Numbered from the stretch's first letter, positions 45,430 to 56,965 are shown. The stretch: DNA of 64,000 bases from Megaustenia siamemsis (GCA_032433765.1 JAVIAB010000160.1:12569969-12633968), one strand, 5' to 3'. The notes: generated by a model not told the origin, from the letters alone. Made by a program: numbers and translations.

Positions 45430-45650
45430 CTTTTTTTTTGGAATCCCCAGGGAAAGGGATAAAGAGGAAGAACAAAATATTTATGGCGACGATAGGTGGA
45501 AGCAGAGATGAAGATTGTAGGGAAGAAATGGAATATCTTTATAAATCGCAAGAAACAAAACGGCTTGCAAAGTGTTTGTTGAAGATCTATGTTCCTCCAC
45601 AGGGAGTTGAAAGTGTTAGTTGAGACCTGTGCTCCACAGGGAGCTGAAAG
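45430..45650 (+). mobile_element. LINE D 3' end fragment
   Basis: The plus strand matches LINE D from 'tggaatccccagggaaaggg' (the FWNPQGK block) through 'aaacggcttgcaaagtgttt' to 'gggagttgaaagtg'. Frameshifts are present. Its terminal bases are the first unit of the adjoining 38-bp minisatellite. Confidence 0.8.
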
Positions 45651-45882
45651 TGAAATTTTGAAGAACTATGCTCCACTTGGAGTTTAGCGTGTTAGTTGAA
45701 GAACTATGTTCTACAGGGAGTTGAACGTGTTAGTTGAAGAACTATGCTCCACCGGGAGCTGAACGTGCTAGTTGAAGTATTATGCTCCACCGGGAGCTGC
45801 ACGTGTTAGTTGAAGAACTATGCTCCACCGGGAGCTGAACGTGTTAGTTGAAGAACTATGCTCCACAGGGAATTGAAACGAA
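45600..45882 (+). repeat. 38-bp minisatellite derived from a LINE D terminus
   Basis: About seven copies of 'gttagttgaagaactatgct' plus 'ccaccgggagctgaacgt'. The unit corresponds base for base to the LINE D 3' end, which in the open copy encodes VFIEDICSTGS and its stop ('tgctccactgggagctgaaa'). Confidence 0.92.
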
Positions 45883-46364
45883 AAAGATGACGAAATTACT
45901 TGCTCCCATTCTCCCGCCCCTTGCAATAAATTGCAATCAATTTTCTCAGAAAGCAAATATTCTTTTACTGCTAGTTGCTTCCGTGATTGTTTATAGTCTC
46001 TGATTCGCATCCATAACGTAACATGACAATGCTGAGACAGCACGGCGGTGACGGTTCTTGTTTGATTGCATTAATTGCTCTATGAGGGTAAACATAATCT
46101 CATACCGTAAAATCCCATGAAGAAGTTGAGTGTTTTCATCTTACACTAGTAGACATTTTGATTTGAGGGAAAAGATCATCTTTGTTTTGGTTTGTATATT
46201 TACTATTGCGGCAATTCGGGTGGTGGGTTAAATGAGATGTGTTCGTCCAAGAATAAGCTTCCTTTTCCCTCCCCTTCCACTATTTGAGCTGTAAATAAGC
46301 ACGTAATCTGAGCGCACTTTTGAATGACAGCGATATTTTAGTGTTTTCTTGTCGCGCAGAAAGA
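45883..46364. other. No feature seen
   Basis: No coding signal or repeat copy recognised. Confidence 0.3.
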
Positions 46365-46605
46365 ACCTCGTCAATAAATGTAGTGTCGATGACCATAATG
46401 TTAGTGCACATGTTCTTCATGCCAATAGCAAATGTTTGCGCAATATGGTCAGTATTGCGCCAGTCTTTTGTTCCCATAAAGAAATATTCCGTTTTCACTT
46501 CTGGCTGGGTGAACCCAGAAGCCCATGGAGAGATTGAGCCTGAAATGTTGTTGTCATCAGGAAATCGGTACACCAAACCACTACTCTACCGCCGATCGTG
46601 TAATA
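46365..46605 (-). mobile_element. Diverged SINE-1-like element
   Basis: On the minus strand it keeps the SINE-1 plan: 'agagtagtggtttggtg' in the head, 'gggttcacccagccagaa', then 'caatactgaccatattg' and 'cactaacattatggtc'. It is much more diverged than the copies with clear ends. Confidence 0.6.
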
Positions 46606-46629
46606 TTTTGGTATAAATCGTTCTCATAA

Positions 46630-46872
46630 AAAAACAGTAAAGTACCCCCGTCACGCCAAGTGGCGTATATAGAATATGGTGTTAGTGACCATAAATTTTA
46701 CAGACTTTCGGCACATAATTTTTGTGGTAATGTGGTCGGTATTACGCCCGTGCCGCTTTAATTTCCCAGAAAAAAAATCAGGTACCCATTAACGGCTGGG
46801 TGAACCGGAAGCCGTCGGTTGGGATACCCTACCTCGTGTCCTTTGTAGTCCAGTTCACTAACCACTGAGCTA
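46630..46872 (-). mobile_element. SINE-1, 5'-truncated
   Basis: It runs from 'agctcagtggttagtgaac' near 46870 to 'gacgggggtactttac' near 46637 on the minus strand. It is flanked by 'tctcataa' at 46622-46629 and 46873-46880. The first ten or so head bases are missing. Confidence 0.9.
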
Positions 46873-46880
46873 TCTCATAA

Positions 46881-47380
46881 GTTGATCTAAAAAAATTCTG
46901 CATGACCTTAATAAGATAATATCTTGTCTGAATAGCGGCCTCTGGGTGAGCCCTCGTCCATACTGATTACTCTCTTCTATCACAAAGATAGATGCCGCCC
47001 TTGTTGGCTTCTCGTGTAATGCATACAATTTCGCCGCGAGGATGCTATTATTAGACTTCTGTTGTCAGATAATATTTGAGATACAGAACCTAGTGTTTAG
47101 AAACTGAGTTTCATAGATAATCCACAACTCTATGTTTGGGTATAATAGATTTAGAAAGCACAAGATAAGATATTAGAGGAAGTAAAAAGAAACGTGATGA
47201 AGAGAACGTGAGTAACCTGAAATGACAAAGTTACCAAAATATTTCAGGGTTTATTTTCAACGCAATTCACGTTTAGTGCCGTGTCATTGAAGGTTTTAGT
47301 TTGTCTGGTATGAGGAGCTATTGCTGTCTGGTTAATATTTGTTTTAACATTTTAATATTATCAATCTAAGAAAATCATTG
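46881..47380. other. No feature seen
   Basis: AT-rich sequence. No gene recognised. Confidence 0.3.
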
Positions 47381-47740
47381 GAGGATGTAGAAATGTGGTT
47401 TATACAAAAAAATATTGAGAATACCATGGACAACTAAAAAGGAGAATGAAAACATTCTGAAAAAGACCAAAGCAAAAAAATAGCTAATTTCCAATATTAG
47501 GAGGAAATAATCATTATTCTTTGGACACGTTTTGAGAAAGGAACAGCTGGAATATATTGTGACAACTGGAAAAGTTGAGGCACGAAGAGATAGAGGGAAG
47601 CAAAGAGAACAGATACCAGACAGCTTAAGAAAATGGCTTGGCAGAAGGTCAACAACAGAAAAGATATATAACTGTCGCGATCGAAAGTTGTGGAGAGACA
47701 TGATCACCTACGCCAGCAGGCATGGTACTTAATGATTATC
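47381..47740 (+). mobile_element. LINE B 3' end fragment
   Basis: The plus strand encodes MRKEQLEYIVTTGKVEARRDRGKQREQIPDSLRKWLGRRSTTEKIYNCRDRKLWRDMITYASRHGT in one frame. A shifted upstream block carries the WFI and TKKENE region. It stops right at the expected 3' end but has only a weak tail. Confidence 0.87.
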
Positions 47741-47974
47741 AATCTCTTGGTTTCATTCCTCTGCAGTAATGTCTCTGTCGTATGATACTGTTACACATGT
47801 AATCGTTGTTATTTATCCATCTCTAGATGGAACTCTTACGTCTAACGCTTACATCTTAAGCTTACATAGCACGCTTACATCTGTAACTATGTTCTGTTCC
47901 CCTACGTGTTGTCAACCCTACCACCAGGTACGTCATAAAAAACATGTATAAAGAATAGCTACATTGCATTCTAT
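47741..47974. other. No feature seen
   Basis: Spacer between LINE B and the 35-bp array. Confidence 0.3.
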
Positions 47975-48488
47975 ACTTCTTAGCGTCTACCAGTTAGTGG
48001 GCGTGGATTACTTCTTAACGTCTACCAGTTAGTGGGCGTGGATTACTTCTTAACGTCTACCAGTTAGTGGGCGTGGATTACTTCTTAACGTCTACCAGTT
48101 AGTGGGCGTGGATTACCTCTTAACGTTTATCAGTTAGTTGGGGTGGATTACTTCTTAGCGTTTACCAGTTAGTGGGCGTGGATTACCTCTTAACGTTTAC
48201 CAGTTAGTGGGCGTGGATTACCTCTTAACGTTTATCAGTTAGTTGGGGTGGATTACTTCTTAGCGTTTACCAGTTCGTGGGAGTGGATTACTTCTTAGCG
48301 TTTACCAGTTAGTGGGCGTGGATTACTTCTTAACCTTTACCAGTTAGTGGGCGTGGATTACTTCTTAACCTTTACCAGTTAGTGGGCGTGGATTACTTCT
48401 TAACCTTTACTAGTTAGTGGGCTTGGATTACTTCTTAACCTTTACTAGTTAGTGGGCTTGGATTACCTCGTAGCGTTTACCAGTTAAA
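47975..48488 (+). repeat. 35-bp minisatellite
   Basis: About 14 copies of 'cttcttaacgtctaccagtt' plus 'agtgggcgtggatta'. Variant pairs such as 'cctcttaacgtttatc' repeat in the same order, which shows duplication of two or more units together. Confidence 0.95.
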
Positions 48489-48629
48489 TGGGCCGTTCGT
48501 CACTGATAATTTAGTTGTCTTCCTCTGTTGTGTCTCTCCATGAAGACAAAATGTACACGCCTCTTCACTTTTACATTCACGTTTGTTTCAAGAAGCCATG
48601 TCTTAAGATGTTTAAACGTGTGTGTTTTT

Positions 48630-49178
48630 AAATTGAATATTGCATCTCCCCAAAACTCTCAACTTTACCAATCTTTCATCTTTACCTTCACTAATTATTC
48701 ATACCACGCATAATATTACCTTTCGCTGAAAATAATTACCTTTTTGGAGTCACAAATTGAATCCGCTTCGATAACATAATCTATTTCAAGATGAAGGGAA
48801 TATTCTAGAATCAGGACATCTTCAGCCATAAATGATGCACAATTTCCAAGTTACAAAAAATAATGGCCAAGAGCCACGATACGCCAAGTGCCGTATAGTG
48901 AATACGGTGTTAAGTTAACCTTTTTTTTTTTACATACCTTCCGCACATGATTTTTGGGGTAATGAGGTCCGTATTACGCCCGTGGCGCTTTACTTTCCCA
49001 GAAAGAAATCCGGTACCAATTTAAGGCTGGGTGAACCCGGAAGCCATCGATCAGGATCGAACGCGACCTGTTGTCCTGGCGAGTCCAGGTAACTAATCAC
49101 TGAGCTATCGCTGCTCCCAAAAGCTCCAAGGCTATAACTAAAATACCATTTTAAGATTAAAACAAACAGCTGTGCTCT
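48630..49178 (+). repeat. Dispersed repeat V, third copy, split by SINE-1
   Basis: V landmarks appear at 48630-48855 ('gaatattgcatctcccc', 'agaatcaggacatcttcag', 'gatgcacaatttcc'). They resume at 49125-49178 ('gctataactaaaatacc'), with a minus-strand SINE-1 between. Confidence 0.7.
48860..49118 (-). mobile_element. SINE-1, inserted in repeat V
   Basis: The minus strand runs from 'gggagcagcgatagctcag' at 49118 to 'acggcacttggcgtat' near 48880. Short flanking similarity ('tccaagtta' and 'tccaaggcta') may be the duplication. Several substitutions show an older copy. Confidence 0.85.
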
Positions 49179-49534
49179 GCTTATTCTCTAATATCACGTG
49201 ATTTACTTCACCCAATGAAAACATAATATTTTTGAAAAATCTCACCCTTTGCTTTTTATTTAATGGTTTCCTCTTATTTTGTTCACTACCCTCTCTGGGA
49301 GACCTTTATCACCCTCGTTTATTGGTTCATCCTGCTATTAACTCCTAATGTGTGGCAAGTCACTTTTATGGCTCTGGAAGTGTATTAGAAAAACTCGACA
49401 GACCACTTAAGTGGCTTTCACGACCAAAACTCTAATTTTACGGTAAACATAATCGCTTTTAAGGTGTAATATCTAATTACAGAGTTTAAAATAGATCCAG
49501 TTATCTATAGTGGGGAATAATAGAACAAAGAAGT
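49179..49534. other. No feature seen
   Basis: No coding signal or repeat copy recognised. Confidence 0.3.
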
Positions 49535-49690
49535 ATGTGTTAGCACTCGGAAAAATTGACAGACAAACAACAATAGAAAAAAACGAAGAACAATATATGG
49601 TCCGAAGTGGGATCGAACCCGTACTCAGTGGCACCGCGCCTTGCCACGAGAAGCCGAACGCTTGGCACCAATAAATATCTATAGTGGGGC
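49535..49690 (-). mobile_element. SINE-5, tRNA-headed element
   Basis: On the minus strand there is a head with 'ggcttctcgtggcaagg' and B-box-like 'gggttcgatcccac', then a T-rich body ending near 'tttttccgagtgctaacac'. The same body and head occur in the loop of the inverted repeat at 44050-44255. Confidence 0.65.
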
Positions 49691-49835
49691 TTGAATTATT
49701 AAAGATCAAGATTTGTTGGAATGTATTAAATATTGATATTTAGATATCGATACAATACTTTTTTTTCCAACATATTAAAAGATGTAAACATTAATAAGAA
49801 CTGTCTTATTCTTTGGACAATCTGTACATATTAAT

Positions 49836-49995
49836 GTAACCTTCTGTACGCATAATTTTGACTATCCGTACGCATATTGTTAACCATCTGTACACATACT
49901 TTTGACCATCTGTAAACACAATTTTGATCAACTGTACACATCATTTTGACCATCTGTACACATAATTTTAACAATTTTGTACATAAACTTATAAC
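49836..49995 (+). repeat. 22-bp degenerate minisatellite
   Basis: About seven diverged copies of 'cattttgaccatctgtacac' plus 'at'. Confidence 0.85.
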
Positions 49996-50210
49996 CCTCA
50001 GAATGAAGACTCCTGACATCTGTACAGACTATTCTGAAAGTCAGCTTGCATGCAGCTGACCACATCTGATACGACCTCAGTACATACCCCAAAGCCTCAC
50101 TGCCTTCCGTGCCTGTGTTTTGTATTGGTTACATTTGCTCACCCGTTGTCTGTTGTTTTTCTTTTATCAAAAAAATTTTAAAATATCGACCAGCAAAGGT
50201 TTATAAATAA
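49996..50210. other. No feature seen
   Basis: Spacer. Confidence 0.3.
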
Positions 50211-50594
50211 TACAGTGATGATGATGATGATGATGTTGTTCATGGCTATAATAATGATGGTTATATTGATGTTGATGGTTATGATGTTGTTGATGGTTAT
50301 ATGATGATGATGGTTATGATGGTTATGATGTTGATGGTTATGATGGTGATGTTGATGGTTATCATGATGATGATGAGGATGGTGGTTATCATGATGACGA
50401 TGATAGTGATGATGGTGATGATGATGATGATGGTGGTTATGATGAAGATAATGGTTATGATGATGATGATGATGATGATGGTAATCATGATGATGATGAT
50501 GATGGTTATCATGATGATGATAGTTACGATGGTGATGATGGTGGTTATGATGATGTTGATGGTGGTTATCATGATGATGATGGTGGTGGTTATC

Positions 50595-50627
<33 letters not shown>

Positions 50628-51115
50628 GTGGTTATCATGATGATGATGGTGGTGGTGGTGGTTATGATGATGTTGATGGTGGTTATCATGATGATGATGA
50701 TGATGGTTATCATGATGATGATGATGATGGTTATCATGATGATGATGATGATGATGATGGTAGTTATCATGATGATGCTAGTTATCATGATGATGATGGT
50801 GGTTATAATGATGTTGATGGTGGTTATCATGATGATGATGATGGTGGTAGTTATCAAGATGATGATGATGGTGGTTATCATGATGATGATGGTGGTTATA
50901 ATGATGTTGATGGTGGTTATCCTGATGATGATGATGATGATGGTGGTTATCATGATGATGATGCTGGTTATCATGATGGTGATGGTTATCATGATGATAA
51001 TGATGGTAGCTATCATGATGATGATGATGGTGATTATCATGATGATGATTATGATAATGATGTTTATGATGATTATCATGTAGGTGATGATAATGCTGAT
51101 GATAATGCTGATAAC
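50211..51115 (+). repeat. GAT/GGT-rich trinucleotide array with higher-order units
   Basis: About 900 bases of GATGAT broken by 'ggttatcat' and 'ggttatgat' at fairly regular distances, with composite units of about 30-60 bases. Both strands stay open (Met/Val and Ile/Thr repeats) purely because of composition. Confidence 0.95.
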
Positions 51116-51229
51116 AATGCTGCTGTTGATGGCGGTGACTATTATGATGGTTCTTTGGTTTCTTACATTGATGTTCTTTGATTTATTAAATTGACATTAT
51201 TTGTTTTAACACATTACCACTCTCGTGGG

Positions 51230-51530
51230 TTCTTAGATTGATGTTATTTAGTTTCTTTCATCGATGTTCTTTAGTTTCTTTCAACGATGTTATTTAGTTT
51301 CTTTCAACGATGTTCTTTAGTTTCTTTCATCGATGTTCTTTAGTTTCTTTCAACGATGTTCTTTAGTTTCTTTTAACGATGTTCTTTAGTTTCTTTCAAC
51401 GATGTTCTTTAGTTTCTTTCATCGATGTTCTTTAGTTTCTTTCAACGATGTTCTTTAGTTTCTTTCAACGATGTTCTTTAGTTTCTTTCAACGATGTTCT
51501 TTAGTTTCTTTCATTGATGTTCTTGACATA
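51230..51530 (+). repeat. 23-bp minisatellite
   Basis: About 13 copies of 'tttctttcaacgatgttctt' plus 'tag', with an aacgat/atcgat variant. Confidence 0.95.
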
Positions 51531-51669
51531 AAGTTCGAAAGGCGTGGGGTACATTTTTGTTTTGTTTTCTGAAGTGGATGAAATGAAAACCTCAAAGTGG
51601 AACACCTAACGGCAGCTGCACTGGGCAGGCTGCCTTCTGTCTGGTTTCTTACAGTCAGTACTTTGTCAT

Positions 51670-52172
51670 CTACCTCATCATCATGAAGTGCCATTCCAGT
51701 TGGCGAAGGCGATCATGTCCTTCCATAAATCTCTATTCTCATCACATTGTATCAACTCTGTTGTTGATTGTTTTACATGCCATAGCACCAAGCTATAGTA
51801 TCTTCTCTCTTGCCGTCCGCGATCTCTCTTTCCCTCTATTTGTTTTCCAGTTTTAACCGAGTATTACAACTTTCCTCTTCTTATGATGTAAATTTGTGAT
51901 TTTTCTTAGGAGCTCCCTTTATGTGTTAGCCTTTTTGAAAATGTTCTTTTTGGTCTTTTTAGCTGTTGAGAGAACTCTTAACATTCTTCTGAGAAATCCC
52001 ATTCCTGTGGCCTCTAACCGTCTTTTCATGTGTTTGTCAACTGTCCATATTTCACTTCCATATGTCATAATTGGCTTTATATAGGACCGCTGAACTCTCT
52101 TTCTCGCGTCTATTGACATAGACTTGTTGCACAAGACGTTTGTCTTTTTCTGAAATTGCAATTGTTCTGATG
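51670..52172 (-). mobile_element. LINE C 3' end fragment
   Basis: The minus strand encodes VLCNKSMSIDARKRVQRSYIKPIMTYGSEIWTVDKHMKRRLEATGMGFLRRMLRVLSTAKKTKKNIF. After frame breaks, the GYNWQ and SWHGKQ-type 3' region and a GATGATGAG tail follow. This is the longest LINE C piece upstream of the 'YG.E.WT' block. Confidence 0.85.
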
Positions 52173-52202
52173 TATTCTACTTTACAAGTCATCTAATTAC
52201 CG

Positions 52203-52533
52203 GCTTGCTGCCTGAGCCTCTGAGTTTAGCGCTTTGTGCACACCGTGAACTGTGTTTTTCATTCGGATCGTGTTCTGATACTCCGATTGCTTACGATGAA
52301 TGATGATATCGTGTGACGAAGGACAGTTCAGCTGCGTTCATTTTCGGTGCTGCTTGGCCTTATGTCTTTTGGTGAATGTTGTAGCTGCTATGATGGTGAC
52401 TGTGGCTGCTTTCCCTTTTCCGATCCTTCAATGAGCTTAATTTTAATTTGAATTATTCCACTGGCTATGGCGGTTGAGCAGTTATGGATTTTAATTCGTT
52501 TGCAGTGATACCGGGGCCTTCAAATAACCATAA
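52203..52533 (-). repeat. Dispersed repeat R, second copy
   Basis: It is the reverse complement of 10078-10406 over its full length. It ends at the same 'gcaagccgg' border next to LINE C. Confidence 0.8.
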
Positions 52534-52574
52534 CCATTCTTCTCACATTACTAAAAAGTAATATTTGTTTTCTC

Positions 52575-53180
52575 TGATGCAGTATCGAGATTTCTGATAT
52601 TTTTTTTTGTGTGTGTATTCTAATAATCTTTTAGCTGATAAACCTTTCTTTTTTTGTGCAATATTCTAATTATTCTTTTAGCAGGATACCATTTTTGGTA
52701 ATATTCAAGTTAAAATATTAGCACAATAACTTTTGTTTACAATATTGTAATTAATCATTTTTAGCAGAAAGATATCATTTGCAATATTCTCATTAATCTT
52801 TCAACCGAATGAATTTTTTTGCAATATTCTATTTAATCTTTAGCAAAATGAAATTTTTTTGCAATATTCTTATTAATCTTTTCGTTCAATAGTATTTTGG
52901 GGCAATATTTTAATTAATCTTTTAGACGAGTGACAACTTTTTGCAATATAATCATTAATATTTCACTGAATTATATCTTTTGCAATAATCTAATTAATCC
53001 TCTTGCAATATTCTACTTAATCGTATACCCGAATGGCATTTTATTTGCAATATTTTCATTAATCTTTAAACCGAATGCAATTTTTTGCTGTATTCTAATT
53101 AATCATTTAGCTAAATGTTATTGTTTTGAAATATTCTCTATAGTCTTTTAGCCGAATGACCTCTTTTTTTATTTGCAATG
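52575..53180 (+). repeat. About 40-bp degenerate AT-rich minisatellite
   Basis: About 14 units contain 'gcaatattct', 'attaatcttt' and 'agccgaatg', spaced near 40 bases. High divergence indicates age. Confidence 0.85.
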
Positions 53181-53539
53181 TTCTTATTATACTTGCAACC
53201 GATCATGTGATTTCTAACATTATTCTGTAAAACCAGTACATGAGAACGCTTTATTGTAAAGTAGCCCTTGATTTTTTTGCAAAAATCTAATACAGGGACT
53301 GGAACATATAGATTGTACTATTGGGATCGACTTGTACAAAATGTTATAGACACTTTCAACAACAACAACAGCAATAGAATTCGCAATTTTTTGGTTGCAT
53401 TTCTTTCTCCTCTGTTGTATAATTGCCCATAATACCGTTCAGTAGTAAGAGCTAGTTAATTGAAACATCTCAGAATTCTTTTATCAGCGAAGTTTTCTTG
53501 TCTTCTTCTCTTTCCTTCCTCACTTGACTTTCAACATCG
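53181..53539 (+). other. Unassigned, contains dispersed repeat W
   Basis: At about 53288-53345 'acagggactggaacatatag' and 'attgtactattgggatcg' closely match 57440-57500. The repeated part is about 60 bases and its ends are not defined. Confidence 0.5.
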
Positions 53540-53969
53540 AGGGAGATATAATTTGCTGCATTTTGCTCTTCTGTTGGCCTCTGCTGCTGTTATGTTTTTC
53601 TAGTGTTTCTAATTTTCTGTCAATCCATCTTTTTTGTGGTTGGCCTTTGGGTCTGGTGTTCTCGCAACGTTTATTGAACTTTTATTATTTGTGTTTTGAT
53701 CTTTCTGTCTTATCACGTGGCCAAACCATTTTATCTGTTGCTTTTTTATATATTCTTTGGCAGGGTTTATTCCTAGTTTTTTTTTATTTTCTTCTCAGTT
53801 CTTCATTTCTGATCTTGTCTCTCAGGCTGTTTCCTGTCATTCATTCTTATTACACATTTAGTCTCGATGGGGGTTATTTTTCTTATTGTTTTTGAGTCCA
53901 GCATTGGCATTGGTAGTAAGTACAACATTGGTATGAAGATTGCAATGTAGAGTGCCAGATTTGCTATTA

Positions 53970-56353
53970 CAGTCGAACCTGGTCTTAGGACCACCTGTTT
54001 AAAGCGTTTACCTGGTTATAGGACCGGGTCTACAATTTCCCCGAGTTTTTTACTATATGCTAACACTGATTACGGCGCTCACCGTATGACGCGACCAGAG
54101 ACCAGGCTAATTAACCGCCGCCAATGTTATTTATCCCGTTTACGACGACCAGCCAGTCCTTCGTCTCGCTAGGAGCCATAAACGATCGACACAGGTGTCT
54201 ACAGGTGTTGATGTTTTCCCGTATTTAGTGAGTCCCAGATTACAGTGGGACGTGTTACGTTTATCAGTCAATACTGGTGCAGACACAGATCTATGATTCG
54301 TGAAGTGACATCACTTCGCGGTTCCGTCTAGACCAGAGTAGACCATTGCGTGGCCCGTATAAATTACAGGAATTAACTAAAGAATTAGTCATTGCCCGCT
54401 TAGAGTGTATTCATGTACATGTACAGTATCTCAGTGAATTATTTTTGTGGATTTTAAAAGTGTTACACACAATATAGGAAATGGCCAGTGTCAAAAGTGT
54501 AAAACCAAAAGCATTAACGCTGGAAGAACGAATATCAGTGATTCGACAAAATCAGCAAGGTAAAAGTTCGCGATTATTGGCAGAACAGTTTGGAGTGGGA
54601 AAGACACAGATTTTACGTACGTTAAGAGAAAAGCCGAGTATATGAATGACTTTGAAAATAATGCACCAAGTATGAAAAGAAGGAATAGCAGGAAAACGGG
54701 AAATGAAGACATAAATACACTTTGTTGGAAATGGTGTCAATCAGCACTTGCACGAAAAATTCCGTTATCTGGGCCGATGATCAAAGAACGAGCTTTACAG
54801 TTTGCAAAAGAATTGGAAAACTCAGTCTTTAAAGCATCGAACGGCTGGTTAGAGGCCTTCATTAAAAGACACAATCTTGTGTTTGGTAAGCAATGTGGCG
54901 AAGTCGGTGATTCAGATATGAGTGCTGCGGCTGACTGGACTTCTAAATTATCCGAGATATGCTATGGTTACGCTGCTCAAGACATTTTTAATTTAGATGA
55001 AACCGGGTTATTTTTCAAAGCGACTACGGACAAAACATTTTTTGTCAAAGGAGAAAAATGCGCTGGGGGTAAAAAAAGCAAAGAGCGAATAACAGTGATG
55101 CTATGCACTAACATGTTGGGGGAACGAGAACCGGCTTTAGTGATTGGGAAAGCAGCTAACCCTAGGATTTTTAAAAACATCAACATAAACACACTGCCAG
55201 TGATTTACAGAAACAACAAAAAGGCATGGATGACTGCAGCTATATTTGAAGATTGGCTGAAAAGTTTTGACCGTAAGATGCAGAAAAAATAGCGCCACAT
55301 TATTTTATTTGTTGACAACGCTACCTGTCATCCCAAGATCGAACTACAGAATGTTAAGCTGCAGTTTCTGCCACCCAACACAACTGCATTAGTTCAACCC
55401 CTAGACCAGGGTGTCATTCAGACATTTAAATTAAAGTTTAGACAAAAACAGCTTCTACATCTTATCACAGTCATGGAATCAAACAAGGATGCTTCCGGAA
55501 CCGAACTCATGAAACAGGTCAATTTACTGGATGTAGTCTACTGGATTGCTGCAGCATGGAAAGAAGTGGACAACTCAACCATCCTTAAGTGTTTCTGTAA
55601 AGCAGGTTTTCATTGTCCTGCTGAAACACACGCATATTCTCTGACGCACATGGAATCTGCATCAAAGACCGACGTGCAAATTGTTTCTACTGCAATTTCT
55701 ACTGCTTTGGATAACCTTTCAAAAGAATTGTTTGGATACCAATTGACAGACATCTCCATGATTGATTCAGGGCTCCAAACTTGCAACACAATAGAAACAA
55801 ACTGGGATCTTCCTGCCACTGCAATTTTAGCTGCTGAGGATGTGAATAGTGAATCAGACAACGAACAAGATTCTACTGACATTGAGAAAACATACACTAT
55901 CGCAGATGCACATAATGCTTTGGAGCTTCTGCGCACCTATTCAATAACAAACGGGAGATCTGACATACTAGACGTTATCATGGACTTGAGAGAAAAATTG
56001 AACTTATCGTTTATTTCATCTGTCAAACAACAGACTACCATATTGGATTTTTTTTCAAGTCAAAAGTGATACATGTACAGTATAAGTGGAATCTGTGTAT
56101 GTGTGTTTTATTTTTGTGTGTTTAACTATCGTGTTTTATGAAAAGTGTCCAACCAGTGGCTATTGTAGACCGACATGTGCACTTTGTTCTACTCATGGAT
56201 TACGCTGATTTGCAGGTTAGTTTTCATAGTGCTTAGGATAAAATTTTTTTTATCGCTCTATTTATTATGTGAAACCTGTGAGGCAGGACCACCTGTCCTA
56301 TGGGACCAGTTTTTGAAAGTCCCGTGAATGGTCGCCTTAGACAGGTTCGACTG
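53970..56353 (+). mobile_element. Tigger/pogo-type DNA transposon, 2384 bp, both ends present
   Basis: The ends are inverted copies: 'cagtcgaacctg' at 53970 and its complement 'caggttcgactg' ending at 56353. The match continues imperfectly for about 25 bases, and 'ggaccacctg' repeats inside each end. TA flanks both sides, at 53968-53969 and 56354-56355. TA duplication with CAG termini and a CENP-B-like transposase identify the pogo/Tigger branch of Tc1/mariner. It lies inside LINE E and so arrived later. Confidence 0.92.
54481..56069 (+). pseudogene. Tigger-type DDE transposase, two lesions
   Basis: This transposase would bind the terminal repeats and cut and rejoin DNA in the nucleus. Frame 1 from ATG at 54481 gives the first helix-turn-helix (LTLEERISVIRQNQQGKSSR, then LLAEQFGVGKTQI). 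A one-base frameshift at about 54615-54625 moves to the frame containing 54642. That frame holds the CENP-B-type second helix-turn-helix (SGPMIKERALQFAKEL...ASNGWLEAFIKRHN). The DDE domain has Asp in NLDETG (54996), Asp in FVDNAT (55314) and Asp in LLDVVYWIA (55530). A TAG at 55290-55292 interrupts the frame just before the second Asp, and the same frame then continues to 56069. The total is about 530 residues, normal for Tigger transposases. Only two lesions suggest a fairly recent loss. Confidence 0.9.
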
Positions 56354-56520
56354 TAGAACTATTTTCTTGTTGAAAAATAGTGGTAGTATAACTGTCCAAT
56401 GATTTGACAAGCATTGTTGCATTTTGAGTCTATTTCTGCTGTTTGTAAATTGTCATTTGTCACTAGACCTCCTATATATTTAAATTTCTCTACTTTTTTT
56501 TTATTTAGTTCAATACAGTC

Positions 56521-56965
56521 TATCATCATCATCATGTGCCATACCGGCTGCCGTAGGCGATCATGCTCTTCCACATTCTTCTATCTACAGTGCATCGTAT
56601 CAGTTCTGTTGTTGACTGTTTTCCATGCCATAACACTAGGCTATCCGGTATTATCTCTCTTTTTGTCGCCCGCGATCTCCCATTTCTTTTATTTTGCCAG
56701 TTGTAACCAAGTAATCCAACTTTCCTCATCTCATCATAATATGCCCGAAAAATGTTGATTGTTTCTTTCTGATGTTTTTTAATAGCTCTCTTTTTGTGCT
56801 GGCCTTTTTGAGAATTTCCTCATTGGTCTTTTTAGCTGTCCAGGGAACTTTCAACATTCTTCTGAGAAATCACATCTCTATGGTCTCTAATCGTCTTTTA
56901 ATTTGTTTGTCTACTGTCCATGATTCGCTTCCATAGGTCACAATTGATTCTATATAGCACCAACA
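56521..56965 (-). mobile_element. LINE C 3' end fragment
   Basis: The minus strand has the 'SESWTVDKQIKRRLE', GYNWQNKR, PDSLVLWHGKQSTTELIRC and TVDRRMWKSMIAYGSRYGT blocks with frame breaks between. The ATCATCATCATC on the plus strand at 56521-56535 is its GAT-type tail. It adjoins the 5' side of the LINE E fragment. Confidence 0.85.

Larger units (their letters stand above)
53540..56520 (-). mobile_element. LINE E fragment split by a Tigger-type transposon
   Basis: The upstream half (56520-56354, minus) encodes VEKFKYIGGLVTNDNLQTAEIDSKCNNACQIIGQL. The downstream half (53969-53540) begins LALYIAIFIPMLYL, followed further on by RNEELRRKLGINPAKEYIKKQQIKWFGHVIRQ in another frame. These are consecutive post-RT blocks of a non-LTR element. 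Removing 53970-56353 and one TA joins the halves in frame. Confidence 0.82.

Noticed and set aside
50297..51083. 260-codon frames on both strands
   Set aside because: They are trinucleotide-rich repeat translations (Met/Val and Ile/Thr) without any domain.
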